58,970 bases of DNA from CAVLDP01 sp963661945 (GCA_963661945.1 CAVLDP010000013.1:1-58970); one strand, 5' to 3'. Shown: positions 33,836-42,080, counted from the first letter of the stretch. The notes: generated by a model from the letters alone, not told the origin. Program-made: numbers and translations.

Positions 33836-33867
33836 AAGTACACCTCCTTCTCTTTTATGAAAGTCAT
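33832..33867 (-). CDS. Putative 11-codon leader ORF coupled to atpB
   Basis: On the minus strand an ATG (33865-33867), preceded by GAAAGGACTAAA, opens a short frame MTFIKEKEVYF that ends in TGA at 33832-33834. The TGA shares two bases with the TTG start of atpB, and the atpB ribosome binding site lies within the ORF. The arrangement is that of termination-reinitiation coupling. Whether the peptide itself matters is unknown. Confidence 0.5.
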   Translation of the reverse strand: MTFIKEKEVYF

Positions 33868-33930
33868 TTTAGTCCTTTCGCACAAAAGTTAAACATACAA
33901 ATTGTGAGTTTTGTATAAACAAATTTTCGG

Positions 33931-33970
33931 CAAAAAAATCAGGGAACTGATACATTCACCAGTTCCCTGA
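33931..33970 (-). terminator. Terminator of the GH18 gene
   Basis: The minus-strand RNA forms a perfect 11-bp stem UCAGGGAACUG / CAGUUCCCUGA with a 10-nt loop followed by UUUUUUU, just after the GH18 stop codon. Operon 2 starts in the next 70-100 bp. Confidence 0.93.
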
Positions 33971-33988
33971 CATATCTCACCTGAGACT

Positions 33989-35716
33989 TTAATTCATATA
34001 ATTCGCAATCGTCGTCCAGACCTCAGCGTTATCAAATCCAAGCTTCCAAGCAGCAACTCCAGCCAGAGCATTTTCCTGCATAACGCCCATCTTACAAGCG
34101 AGAGATTTGGCGTCCTCAAGCCAGATCTTCACAGTCCGATCGCCGTCCGTCGTCTGACCGATATACTGACCCTCCGTCTCATCCCATGCTAGACTAATAC
34201 CCTTCTCCTCTACATAGGCTGCTGCATTGTCGATACTGAGCGCCTTGCTGGTTACGCCACCATCCGCTGACTCAAACCAGACTCTGCAATAGAGAGGCAG
34301 ACCCATGATAATCTGCTCCGCAGGTACTTCCTGCATCGTCGTCTCCACCGCATTCTCCACAAAATCAAGAGATGCTACAGAGCCTGCTTCATCATCTCCT
34401 GCAAAATGCTCATCATAGGCCATAATCACAATATAATCTGCGAATTTTGCCTGCTCGCTTCTATTGTAGAAAATGGTCGATTCACTCGGCGCATAATTAT
34501 CAACCGAGAGCACCAGATCATTCTTCTCGCACTTAAGCGAGAGTTCTCGGATGAATTCAATATAGCCATCCTTAGCCGATATGGACAAGGATTCCATATC
34601 TACATTAATTCCATCCAGATTATAGGCAATCGCCTGCGACACCAGATTATTCACCAGATTGTCTCTGGCAGAAGTCGTATTTAGGACTGTCGTCGTATCT
34701 ACGGATTTATTCTCCAGATTACTTACTAATCCCCAGACCTGAAGCCCCAAGTTATGGCAATAGGAAACATAATCACTGGAGCACAGACTCTTAATGCTTC
34801 CGTTATTATCGCTAAGCTGGAACCAGGTAGGAGATATGACATCAAGACCAGAAGTCGCTTCTACGACGCTTGTCACATTAGCATTCGCCGTGGCATTCGT
34901 CACCTGATGCCATGCCATCGTAATTGATCCATTGTCCAGGCTAATATGATGATAGGTCCGCTCCGGAAGATTGGAAGCTGTAGTTACGTCCTCACGATTC
35001 TTCATTCTGGAGTTCCTGATACAACCTAAGATACCATCATCTGTCAGAACAAGAGACCATTTCCCATAATCATCAATGATTGTTACTTCATCACCCTTCT
35101 CTACATTGCCGAGAATCTTACTCTTCACACCACCAAAGCGACGAGCCTCTGTCGGCCTCTTCACTGTCGCTGTCTTATGCTCCCAGCCAGCTGTCTCAAT
35201 CACAAGTCGATCTGGATCTGTCACTGTATAATAGGTGATATCGGTATAATCATCTACAAAGTCCATGAAAACATAGATCGAATCATACTCTGAGATAAGA
35301 ATCGGTGCACCTGCATCGGCCGCCTCCTTATTCACAGTATAGACAGACGAACCGAAATTCACTGAGATCACATCTTCATCCGTCACATAGCGCATAATCT
35401 CTTCTGTAGAATCATAGACATATCCGTCATCCATATAGTTCTTAAGATAAGATAGCTCTATATAAGTTCCATCCGAATTATGAATTGCATGAACTGTACT
35501 TCCGTCCACTTCATCCATATAGGTTCCATTCAGAATCACAGAAGTCTGATCTTCCTCAGTCTGCACGAAATATTCATCCAAACTCATCCGCTCTGTCGTA
35601 GGCGCATAACGCTTCATCAAGAAAATCGCCATAAGCACTACTAGTACAAAAAGGGCTATTGCAAGAAGATATATCTTCCTCAAGCTAGCCTGTCCTCTGC
35701 CAGATCTTCTCTTCAT
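33989..35716 (-). CDS. Membrane-anchored GH18 glycosidase with SH3b domain
   Basis: A 575-residue extracellular protein. It has a basic cytoplasmic start, one membrane helix (about residues 15-35, uncleaved anchor or signal), a region of about 120 residues with copper-oxidase-like or stalk-like strands of unclear family, a bacterial SH3 domain (about 185-245) and a C-terminal GH18 domain. The active-site strand LDGINVDMES (DxxxxDxE with the catalytic Glu) is of the YaaH/SleL-like type, which cleaves peptidoglycan-related N-acetylglucosamine links. The start is the ATG at 35714-35716 with GGGAGGA upstream. The gene is monocistronic, framed by terminators at 35755 and 33931. Confidence 0.85.
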   Translation of the reverse strand: MKRRSGRGQASLRKIYLLAIALFVLVVLMAIFLMKRYAPTTERMSLDEYFVQTEEDQTSVILNGTYMDEVDGSTVHAIHNSDGTYIELSYLKNYMDDGYVYDSTEEIMRYVTDEDVISVNFGSSVYTVNKEAADAGAPILISEYDSIYVFMDFVDDYTDITYYTVTDPDRLVIETAGWEHKTATVKRPTEARRFGGVKSKILGNVEKGDEVTIIDDYGKWSLVLTDDGILGCIRNSRMKNREDVTTASNLPERTYHHISLDNGSITMAWHQVTNATANANVTSVVEATSGLDVISPTWFQLSDNNGSIKSLCSSDYVSYCHNLGLQVWGLVSNLENKSVDTTTVLNTTSARDNLVNNLVSQAIAYNLDGINVDMESLSISAKDGYIEFIRELSLKCEKNDLVLSVDNYAPSESTIFYNRSEQAKFADYIVIMAYDEHFAGDDEAGSVASLDFVENAVETTMQEVPAEQIIMGLPLYCRVWFESADGGVTSKALSIDNAAAYVEEKGISLAWDETEGQYIGQTTDGDRTVKIWLEDAKSLACKMGVMQENALAGVAAWKLGFDNAEVWTTIANYMN

Positions 35717-35754
35717 ATTGTCCTCCCAAAATATTGCTTGGACCATTATACCAT

Positions 35755-35782
35755 AAAAGGCCAGCAGATTTCTCCGCTGACC
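35755..35782 (-). terminator. Terminator of the kinase/ATPase-like gene pair
   Basis: The minus-strand RNA forms a 10-bp stem GGUCAGCGGA / UCUGCUGGCC capped by a GAAA tetraloop and followed by UUUUAU. It lies 203 bp past the stop of the second ATPase-like gene and just before a TATAAT (35745-35750) that may be the GH18 promoter -10. The roughly 200 bp between the stop and this hairpin (35783-35984) contain no gene I can support. Confidence 0.88.
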
Positions 35783-35984
35783 TCGGTCTTATTTCCATCA
35801 GTATTCAGGCCAGATACTTCCCGTTCTTCTTGTATCTTGCCATCTGATGAATCGCTACCAGGACAATAGAGCCCCCATGCTCTATCGGTAGCTTGAAATT
35901 CTTCTACGTCTCCCCTCCTTCTCCCAAATTCTAGGACGTTCGCTCTTAAGCACCGCAATAATCCCCACTTGCAGCTAGAGTTCA

Positions 35985-36581
35985 TTAGCTCTTAAGACAA
36001 GCTCTAAGGCTCGCAAGCTCCGCCCTTCTCAGGTGATACGGGTTACCGATATACGGTGTAGCCTCCATTCTCATGTGATAACTCTTCTGCATCTCTTCTC
36101 GCTCCGGTTGATTAATACACAATCCATAGTACTTTCCCCTTGATATGTCTTGTTCATAAGCATGGAGCATCCTAAGAAATGCTGCGTAGTACTCGCACCG
36201 CCATGGAGCCAAACTCCCAAACACCAGGTTCAGATCAGTGGCGGACCAAAGCGACGGTATATAGGAAAAATCCTCAACCAGGTAAATAACGCAGTCATAC
36301 TCCTGCCTTATCATCTCAAGTTTATTCACAGGATAGTAATCCACCCTGGATCTCCGAAAGCCTGGCACTTGTCCACATGTAACGGGTTCCTTCGTTCTTA
36401 GTTCAGAGAGATGTCCACTGCCAAGCTCAACAAGCGCTACCCGCAGGCCCTCTATTTCCCGCAGATAATTCGCCAGTGCTATGGTCATATGCGTGGCACC
36501 AACCCCCACTTCCGTCCGATATACTCCGATCACTCGTGTTCGGGCCCTTTGCTTTCTTCCAAGTCTCCTATTCTTCCACAA
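35985..36581 (-). CDS. MinD/CpaE-like ATPase-fold protein without P-loop lysine
   Basis: A 198-residue protein. Residues 15-30 (VIGVYRTEVGVGATHMTIAL) match the start of ParA/MinD-type P-loop proteins, but the usual KGGVGKT is replaced by EVGVGATH, so neither the signature nor the catalytic lysine is present. A switch-like segment YDCVIYLVEDF lies near residue 115. CpaE-like proteins of Tad/Flp pilus loci often show this kind of degeneration. The gene overlaps the kinase fusion gene by 14 nt. No pilus ATPase, TadB/C or pilin gene is nearby, so the role is open. Confidence 0.65.
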   Translation of the reverse strand: MWKNRRLGRKQRARTRVIGVYRTEVGVGATHMTIALANYLREIEGLRVALVELGSGHLSELRTKEPVTCGQVPGFRRSRVDYYPVNKLEMIRQEYDCVIYLVEDFSYIPSLWSATDLNLVFGSLAPWRCEYYAAFLRMLHAYEQDISRGKYYGLCINQPEREEMQKSYHMRMEATPYIGNPYHLRRAELASLRACLKS

Positions 36582-37872
36582 ACTGTCGCAGGTCCTCCTT
36601 CCACAGTCTTCGAAAGAAGCTCTTCTTCTTCCGCGTCATCGTCCAGGGATCCCGATCAATAGGGAAGCCATAGACCTCTCTTCCCATCGCCTTCGCAAAG
36701 CTCATACCATAGACCGGATTCGATGGATTCAGCACATAGATGACTTTTCCGCTTAGCCTTATGTCCTCTCTATATTCTTCCATCCAAGCTCTGCTTCCTA
36801 TAATGCAAATCACAAGATCTGCCTCTGAAGCCAAACTTCTATCCGTTCCAACATCGTAGACCTGTATGCCTTCTGGAGGTTCTGCTTCTTCTATGGTATC
36901 GGCGTAAGTTAAATAACCATAGAAGTCTCTGTGGTATATGACTCTCTCATCCTTGCAAAATACAGGTTCTGCTTTTCGTATTCTCTGAAGGACAGGCACC
37001 TCCGCTTGACTCCTATAAAATGACCGAATCCCTGTGCGATTCAAGAATACTGTGGTACTTATCGCTATATGCGTTGTCCCGATGCCTGGGGCAGCACCAA
37101 GAATGGCAATAGTCTTATGAAGGGACTCTCTCTTCCTATCACTTACAGGATCTCTCATTAGCATCTGGCACAAAACCTCTTCTACAAATGAAAGCGCCAC
37201 ACGCTTTTCTGGCTGTCTTCGCACCATCTGTCTCTGCAAGGCGATTAGCTTCCAGCTTGGCTTCCCTTCCAGATACTTCATCATGGTAAGTGTCACCATG
37301 CCCAGGCTATAGATATCGCTGCTCTCCTGTAATCTCTCTCCAGTAAATTGCTCTGGAGCCGCATAATGTGTCGTTCCGAAGTTTGGAATAGACGCTCCCG
37401 AATGGGATAAGAAATGAGATATACCATAATCAATTAGACGAACCCGATTTCCACACACCATAATATGTTCCGGTTTCAAGTCCTGATAACAAATAGGTCT
37501 AGGTCTGGTGTGTAAATATGTTAAGATTCTAACAATCTGTAAGGTATACTCAACTAGCTGTCTCTCTGTCAAGGAATGACGGAATAGGTATTCTCTGAGG
37601 CTCATCCCCTCCACATATTCCTCCACCAGGTAGACCTCCCGGTCTCCTGCAGCAAGATCATATAGGATAGGAATCCCCTCATGGCGAAGATTCTTCAGAA
37701 TCTCACCTTCCATTAGATCGGTCTGCTTCAGTCCCGCTTGTGGTATCTGTTTCAATACCCGAACAGAACCAAGCTCCCTATGTCGGACAAGCGTAACGCA
37801 CGAATTCTCTCCTTGATGGAGTATCCTAAGCGGTTCATATATGTCCGATAAGTACTTTGAGTAGATATACAT
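36568..37872 (-). CDS. Protein kinase fused to a MinD/CpaE-like domain
   Basis: A 434-residue protein. Residues 10-245 are a Hanks-type Ser/Thr kinase: ATP-binding Lys42 (VLK), YQDLKPEH (129-136, the Asp of HRD kept, His replaced by Tyr, and the metal-binding Asn replaced by His), DYG (148-150) and APE (172-174). From residue 253 a second domain begins TIAILGAAPGIGTTHIAIST, again a P-loop ATPase start lacking its lysine, like the following gene. I take the ATG at 37870-37872 with GGGAG upstream; the frame extends 22 codons to a TTG. Activity of either domain is uncertain. Confidence 0.72.
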   Translation of the reverse strand: MYIYSKYLSDIYEPLRILHQGENSCVTLVRHRELGSVRVLKQIPQAGLKQTDLMEGEILKNLRHEGIPILYDLAAGDREVYLVEEYVEGMSLREYLFRHSLTERQLVEYTLQIVRILTYLHTRPRPICYQDLKPEHIMVCGNRVRLIDYGISHFLSHSGASIPNFGTTHYAAPEQFTGERLQESSDIYSLGMVTLTMMKYLEGKPSWKLIALQRQMVRRQPEKRVALSFVEEVLCQMLMRDPVSDRKRESLHKTIAILGAAPGIGTTHIAISTTVFLNRTGIRSFYRSQAEVPVLQRIRKAEPVFCKDERVIYHRDFYGYLTYADTIEEAEPPEGIQVYDVGTDRSLASEADLVICIIGSRAWMEEYREDIRLSGKVIYVLNPSNPVYGMSFAKAMGREVYGFPIDRDPWTMTRKKKSFFRRLWKEDLRQFVEE

Positions 37873-37942
37873 CGCTCCCTTCTCCAGGAAGAGATGCCCT
37901 TCTGTATCTGGTATAACAAGCCGAAGCAGGATCCGCAAGGCC

Positions 37943-38002
37943 TTAGGCTCTTATTTAAGAAAGGCTTAAGAATGCCTTAATCTTTCTTAATTATTTCTTA
38001 GA
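37943..38002. repeat. Helically phased TTA(A/G) direct repeats
   Basis: Six copies of TTAA/TTAG-type pentamers start at 37943, 37955, 37966, 37977, 37987 and 37998, spaced 12, 11, 11, 10 and 11 bp, that is about one DNA turn. The array lies between the kinase fusion gene (starts 37872, minus) and the mecA promoter (plus). Such phased direct repeats resemble binding sites of OmpR/PhoP-type response regulators. It also contains a 9-bp inverted repeat (TTAAGAAAG/CTTTCTTAA). Confidence 0.55.
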
Positions 38003-38054
38003 AACCCCGCCGAAACTTTATAGAAATTTTATAATTCCCTCCCCTCTTCCTTAC

Positions 38055-38083
38055 TTTACTTTGTAAATAAGGTTCTATATAAT
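38055..38083 (+). promoter_or_regulatory. Promoter of mecA
   Basis: -35 TTTACT (38055-38060), 17-bp spacer, -10 TATAAT (38078-38083). The leader of about 45 nt ends with AAGGATATAAGCCT before the ATG at 38137. Confidence 0.65.
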
Positions 38084-38136
38084 ACACTATATTCTAGGAA
38101 GGAATGTTTCGTTTCATTTAGTAAGGATATAAGCCT

Positions 38137-38946
38137 ATGAAGATTGAGAAGATCAACGATAACCAAATCCGTTGCACCTTAACCCGCGAGGATTTAGAGA
38201 TGAGACAATTGAAGCTGTCCGAATTAGCTTATGGCACTGAGAAGGCTAAGAACCTCTTCCGTGAGATGATGCGTACGGCAGCATACGAATACGGCTTTGA
38301 GGCGAACGATTTTCCACTTATGATCGAGGCTGTTCCTGTTTCGAACGAATCTCTTATCCTTCTTATTACTAAGGTTGAATGTCCAGAGGAATTAGACACA
38401 CGATTCTCTAATTTCAATTATGACGAAGAAGACTCTTACGACGAAATAGAAGACCTCTTTGATAATAACTACGATGATGAGAATGACAATTACTTTGACA
38501 AGGAAAGCGATACTGGATCCAATCAGAATCTCATTTCTGCCAACGATGTACTGAACTTCTTTGCAGAGGCCGCAAGTGCCGTCGCATCTGCAAAAGCCAA
38601 AGCAGAAGCCTCCAGTGATGCGTCAGATGATATTGAGATTTCTGTCCCAGAGAATATCACAAGACTCTTCGTCTTCCGTAATTTAGAAGATATTATCACC
38701 CTCTCACATAGTCTGGATGGCTACTACCAAGGATCTAATTCCCTCTACAAGCGAGAGAGTGATTCTGCTTATTTCCTTATGGTTGCCAAGGATTCTCATA
38801 CACCATCAGAATTCAATAAGGTCTGCAATGTCCTTACCGAATACGGCTCGCAGACTACGCTTCCTGTTGGTGCTGATTCCTATATCGAAGAACATTTTCA
38901 TCTTCTAATCGAGGACGATGCCCTACATAACTTATCTCAGATTTAG
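38137..38946 (+). CDS. mecA: Adaptor protein MecA-like
   Basis: A 269-residue MecA/YpbH-family adaptor. The N-terminal substrate-recognition domain (MKIEKINDNQIRCTLTREDL..., about residues 1-90) and the C-terminal ClpC-binding domain (about 175-265, LFVFRNLEDIITLSHSLDGYY) are both present. They are joined by a long acidic linker rich in Asp, Asn and Glu (about 95-140). The family delivers proteins such as competence regulators to ClpC-ClpP. Single-gene unit with its own promoter and terminator. Confidence 0.88.
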   Translation: MKIEKINDNQIRCTLTREDLEMRQLKLSELAYGTEKAKNLFREMMRTAAYEYGFEANDFPLMIEAVPVSNESLILLITKVECPEELDTRFSNFNYDEEDSYDEIEDLFDNNYDDENDNYFDKESDTGSNQNLISANDVLNFFAEAASAVASAKAKAEASSDASDDIEISVPENITRLFVFRNLEDIITLSHSLDGYYQGSNSLYKRESDSAYFLMVAKDSHTPSEFNKVCNVLTEYGSQTTLPVGADSYIEEHFHLLIEDDALHNLSQI

Positions 38947-38985
38947 AAAAGACCTGCTCTCCAACTGGAAAGCAGGTCTTTCTTA
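38947..38985 (+). terminator. Terminator of mecA
   Basis: Perfect 9-bp stem AGACCTGCT / AGCAGGTCT (38950-38958 with 38971-38979), then TTCTTATT. The A-run on the 5' side lets it also act on the convergent chemoreceptor transcript. Confidence 0.85.
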
Positions 38986-39000
38986 TTATCTACTATAACT

Positions 39001-40611
39001 CTATCCCTTTATAAATTTGGCCTTGGCATTATCGATAATTCGATTAATCTCTGTTAAGGAATCAATTTCTTCCATCATCGACTCTGTAAGAGTAATCACT
39101 TCATCCGCAGATGCTTTCATTTCTTCAGACATGGCAGCATTCTCTTCGCCCATTGCTGCAAGCGAAGATACCGTCTCTACCACCTGATTCTTCGCATCAC
39201 TCATTGTCTCTGATTCCTCGAGAACCTGACTGATATTATTCGAAATCGCATCAAATGCAACCATCACCTGGTTCAGTTTCTCTTTCGTAGCAACAAGCTC
39301 CTGACTCACCTTGTCATTCTCATGAATCAGCTTGTTTGAAGACTTGCCTGTCGCAGCCATCTTGTCATTTACACCTTCAACAATCGTGTTAATGTCTTCC
39401 AGGCTGGCCTTCGTCTTATCCGAAAGATCCTTGATGCTATCTGCCACAACCGCAAAGCCTCGTCCGACCTCTCCAGCATGCGCTGCCTCAACAGAGGCAT
39501 TGTAGCTTAAGATCGTAATCTGGAAGGCGATATCATTTATCACATCAATAATCTGTCCGATGCCAGCCACAGCTTCAGCATCTTCCTCAATCTGATCGGA
39601 AATCTCCTGAATGCTGTCGCTATTCTTATGCGAAGCAACCTCCAGTTCCTCAAGCTGCTTCTGCAAATCTGTAATCGCGACAATACTCTGGTCTGTAATC
39701 TCTGAAGTATTCTGCACATCATTGACAATAACATCAATAGAAGAACCAAATTCTTCCATCGTTCCCATGATTTCCTCTGTATGACTAGCCTGCGATGTCA
39801 CAGCCTGTGTCACTTGCTCCACAGCAGAATTAATCTGCTTCATGGTCTGATTGGTATGCTTACCCATCTCTGTCACAGACTCATTCTTATCCGTCGCCAG
39901 GTCAGATACCTTATTCAGATCCAACTTGTAGTCCTTGGCGATATGCTTCATACGCCACCTCACGATAGCACATAGCACGAAGGTCAGGAAGAAGGCATAC
40001 AGAACTGCATTAATAATATTCTTGATAATCACATCGTCAGCAAGAGACAAACCAACTGCGGTAAACATATAGCCCACAATTCCATCCGAATTATAGAGTG
40101 GTGAATAGCATACAGCATAGGAACCGCCTCCAATCATCACCTTGGTGTCTGTATAGAAGGTATCCTGTGCTACCGCTGCTGCAACCTCGTCATAATTCGA
40201 AATCTTGCTTCCCACTAGAGTTGAACCGTCCTCTGCTGTGAGATCCGTAAGAACCATGGTATCTCCATAATAAATACCATGATGATAATTGCTCTCATGT
40301 GAATAGACATCCCAAAGAGCCGTATCCGTAATCTCTGTGTCTCCCTTATAGAGCTTACCGGATGCCTCATCATAGGAATACTCCCCATCCGCCATGGCGT
40401 CAATCCAAGACGCAGAATGGAAAGAAATCCCCTTCGCAATCGTCTCATAATCTTCATATACTTGCATGTAAATGAAATATCCACACATAAATGACAGGGC
40501 CAGACCAATTATAATCAGTCCGATAAAGCCCATAGACAAAATGTGTTCAACGACTGTTTTCTCCCTTTTTTGCTTCTTTGCCCGCTTTTCTTTTCTTGGT
40601 TGTTTTGACAT
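39001..40611 (-). CDS. Methyl-accepting chemotaxis protein
   Basis: A 536-residue chemoreceptor. It has a lysine/arginine-rich cytoplasmic start, a membrane helix (about 30-50), an extracytoplasmic sensor of about 130 residues with a Cache-like pattern (GGSYAVCYSPLYNSDGIVGYMF), a second membrane helix (about 190-210) and a long cytoplasmic coiled coil. The coiled-coil tip EVGRGFAVVADSIKDLSDKT contacts CheA/CheW. Start is the ATG at 40609-40611 with AAGGGGATT upstream. No other chemotaxis or flagellar gene is in the window apart from the YvyF-like one. The ligand is unknown. Confidence 0.92.
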   Translation of the reverse strand: MSKQPRKEKRAKKQKREKTVVEHILSMGFIGLIIIGLALSFMCGYFIYMQVYEDYETIAKGISFHSASWIDAMADGEYSYDEASGKLYKGDTEITDTALWDVYSHESNYHHGIYYGDTMVLTDLTAEDGSTLVGSKISNYDEVAAAVAQDTFYTDTKVMIGGGSYAVCYSPLYNSDGIVGYMFTAVGLSLADDVIIKNIINAVLYAFFLTFVLCAIVRWRMKHIAKDYKLDLNKVSDLATDKNESVTEMGKHTNQTMKQINSAVEQVTQAVTSQASHTEEIMGTMEEFGSSIDVIVNDVQNTSEITDQSIVAITDLQKQLEELEVASHKNSDSIQEISDQIEEDAEAVAGIGQIIDVINDIAFQITILSYNASVEAAHAGEVGRGFAVVADSIKDLSDKTKASLEDINTIVEGVNDKMAATGKSSNKLIHENDKVSQELVATKEKLNQVMVAFDAISNNISQVLEESETMSDAKNQVVETVSSLAAMGEENAAMSEEMKASADEVITLTESMMEEIDSLTEINRIIDNAKAKFIKG

Positions 40612-40668
40612 TTTAATCCCCTTTTCCCTTAGTGTATACACAAATCAACCAGTATCATGTTTATTTTA

Positions 40669-40688
40669 ACACAATAGAAATATTGTGT
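40669..40688. repeat. Perfect 8-bp inverted repeat upstream of the chemoreceptor gene
   Basis: ACACAATA-GAAA-TATTGTGT lies 58-77 bp upstream of the chemoreceptor ATG, in the gap after the AEC transporter gene. There is no good U-run, so it is a better candidate for an operator or a weak terminator than a strong one. A 10-bp palindrome GTGTATACAC (40632-40641) also lies in the same gap. Confidence 0.45.
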
Positions 40689-40706
40689 CATCCAGTCAAT
40701 GACTTA

Positions 40707-41648
40707 CTATATCAAGCCCAAACTCCGCAAAATATAAAGCCAGCCCGTCAATGTAAATGCAGATAGGAGTGTCGTCAGCATAACAATTCCAGCAGATAAC
40801 GTGCCTTCATGTCCCATATTTTTCGCCATAACGAAGCAGGACACGGTTGCCGGCGATCCTGTCATAATTAGAATGGCTACTAATTTGTCCTGAGTAAATC
40901 CAAGCTCTATCGCGATCGGAATCCATACCATTGCAAAGCCAATTAGCTTTAGAAATGTTGCAAGCATTGTCGGTCCGATTTTCTCTCTGGCTGAGCCAAA
41001 TTCAAAGCTGGCACCAAGCGCCAAAAGACCTAGCGGCGTCGCAAGTCCACCGACATAAGCGATTGTCTTCGGCAGAATAAGGCCAAATGGCAGAAATGCT
41101 CGAATCAATCCCAGCGCAATACCAATTAGAATTGGATTCTTCACAACGCCAAGTAGAGTCTTACCGATTAGCTCCCGCGTCAACCCCTGATTGCTCTTCG
41201 CTCCAAGTGTCAGAATTACAACTGCTGCAATGTTATATAAAGGAACTGCACCAATAATCATAAGAGGCACCATTCCCGCTGAACCATAGAGATTGGTCAC
41301 AATACCAACACCAAGAAGAGCCGCTGAGCTTCGATAGGAACCTTGGATGAATTCCGCATGAAGTGAACCATCCTTGTAGAAATGAGAGATAGCCCATCCA
41401 ATAAGAATCGATGCAAATGTTGCGATAAAGCAAAAAAGAATAAAGCCTCCATCCCACATTTCCTTCACATCTGATGTCGCTAATTCCTCATAGACGAGAA
41501 CCGGAAGTGCAATCTTAAATACAAAGGAATTCATGCCGTTTGTGAGCTCCGGCGTAAAGATATGTACCTTCTTAAATAGATAGCCCAGCACCATAAGAAG
41601 AAAAATTGGCACTGTAGCATTCAGGCAAAAGACAAGATTCTGAACCAT
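40707..41648 (-). CDS. AEC-family (auxin efflux carrier) transporter
   Basis: A 313-residue inner-membrane protein with about ten hydrophobic helices in two inverted halves, typical of the AEC/BART group. The first half contains GMNSFVFKIALPVLVYEEL, the second ATPLGLLALGASFEFG. Bacterial members export or exchange organic acids (for example malate or malonate). Substrate cannot be told from the sequence. It is 6 bp downstream of the YvyF-like gene and so probably co-transcribed with it. Confidence 0.88.
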   Translation of the reverse strand: MVQNLVFCLNATVPIFLLMVLGYLFKKVHIFTPELTNGMNSFVFKIALPVLVYEELATSDVKEMWDGGFILFCFIATFASILIGWAISHFYKDGSLHAEFIQGSYRSSAALLGVGIVTNLYGSAGMVPLMIIGAVPLYNIAAVVILTLGAKSNQGLTRELIGKTLLGVVKNPILIGIALGLIRAFLPFGLILPKTIAYVGGLATPLGLLALGASFEFGSAREKIGPTMLATFLKLIGFAMVWIPIAIELGFTQDKLVAILIMTGSPATVSCFVMAKNMGHEGTLSAGIVMLTTLLSAFTLTGWLYILRSLGLI

Positions 41649-41654
41649 ATGTTA

Positions 41655-42080
41655 TTATTTATCCCTCTTTCCAACGAAGCGCATACCATGAGAATCCGTA
41701 TCTATAATCTCTCTCGCATCTCTACTCTTCTCCGGCTCCGTCAGAAGACCTCTAAGAGCCTGCTTCGCTTCCTTCTGTTGACAATCCTTGCAGAGAGTCC
41801 CCTTCGTAATAAGCCTGCCACACCTGCGACAAGTGATTCCATCGACACTGATCTGCGATTGTGCGATTCGCTCCTCACGAAGCCACTGCAAGATCAGATC
41901 CTCCGACACCTTGCATTCTCTCATCACATCAAGCGACGTCGAACCCGGATTGTTCCAGAGAAATTCACGAACCTCTCGAAACTTTACTTCATTTTCCCTA
42001 TCACATTCTGGACAATAGTGCTGTGACCGCTCCACTGCTATGAAGATCCGTCCGCAGCCTCTGCATCTAACAGTTTCCAT
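41655..42080 (-). CDS. YvyF-like zinc-ribbon/HTH protein
   Basis: A 141-residue protein. An N-terminal Cys4 ribbon (CRGCG...CPEC, about residues 5-27) is followed by a helical domain of the winged-helix/MerR-like kind (VREFLWNNPGSTSLDVMRECKVSEDLILQWLREERI). A second Cys4 ribbon (CRRCG...CKDC) follows, then a basic tail. This layout matches the YvyF / TIGR03826 flagellar-operon protein family. The ATG at 42078-42080 has GGGGAGGG upstream; the longer frame does not. It lies apart from flagellar genes, next to an AEC transporter, so a regulatory role is inferred only. Confidence 0.72.
   Translation of the reverse strand: METVRCRGCGRIFIAVERSQHYCPECDRENEVKFREVREFLWNNPGSTSLDVMRECKVSEDLILQWLREERIAQSQISVDGITCRRCGRLITKGTLCKDCQQKEAKQALRGLLTEPEKSRDAREIIDTDSHGMRFVGKRDK

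Noticed and set aside
33989..35716. Loss of a catalytic Asp in the GH18 motif (DGINVDME)
   Set aside because: Asn at that position is usual in the YaaH/SleL-like branch and the catalytic Glu is present.
35746..35985. 79-codon ORF after the ATPase-like gene with TAATG overlap
   Set aside because: It runs through a strong intrinsic terminator (10-bp stem, GAAA loop, U-run), its composition is unlike the neighbouring proteins, and no family is recognised; reported only as a possible gene remnant.
40669..40688. Terminator of the AEC transporter gene
   Set aside because: Perfect inverted repeat but A/T-rich and without a proper U-run; kept as an inverted repeat of unknown role.
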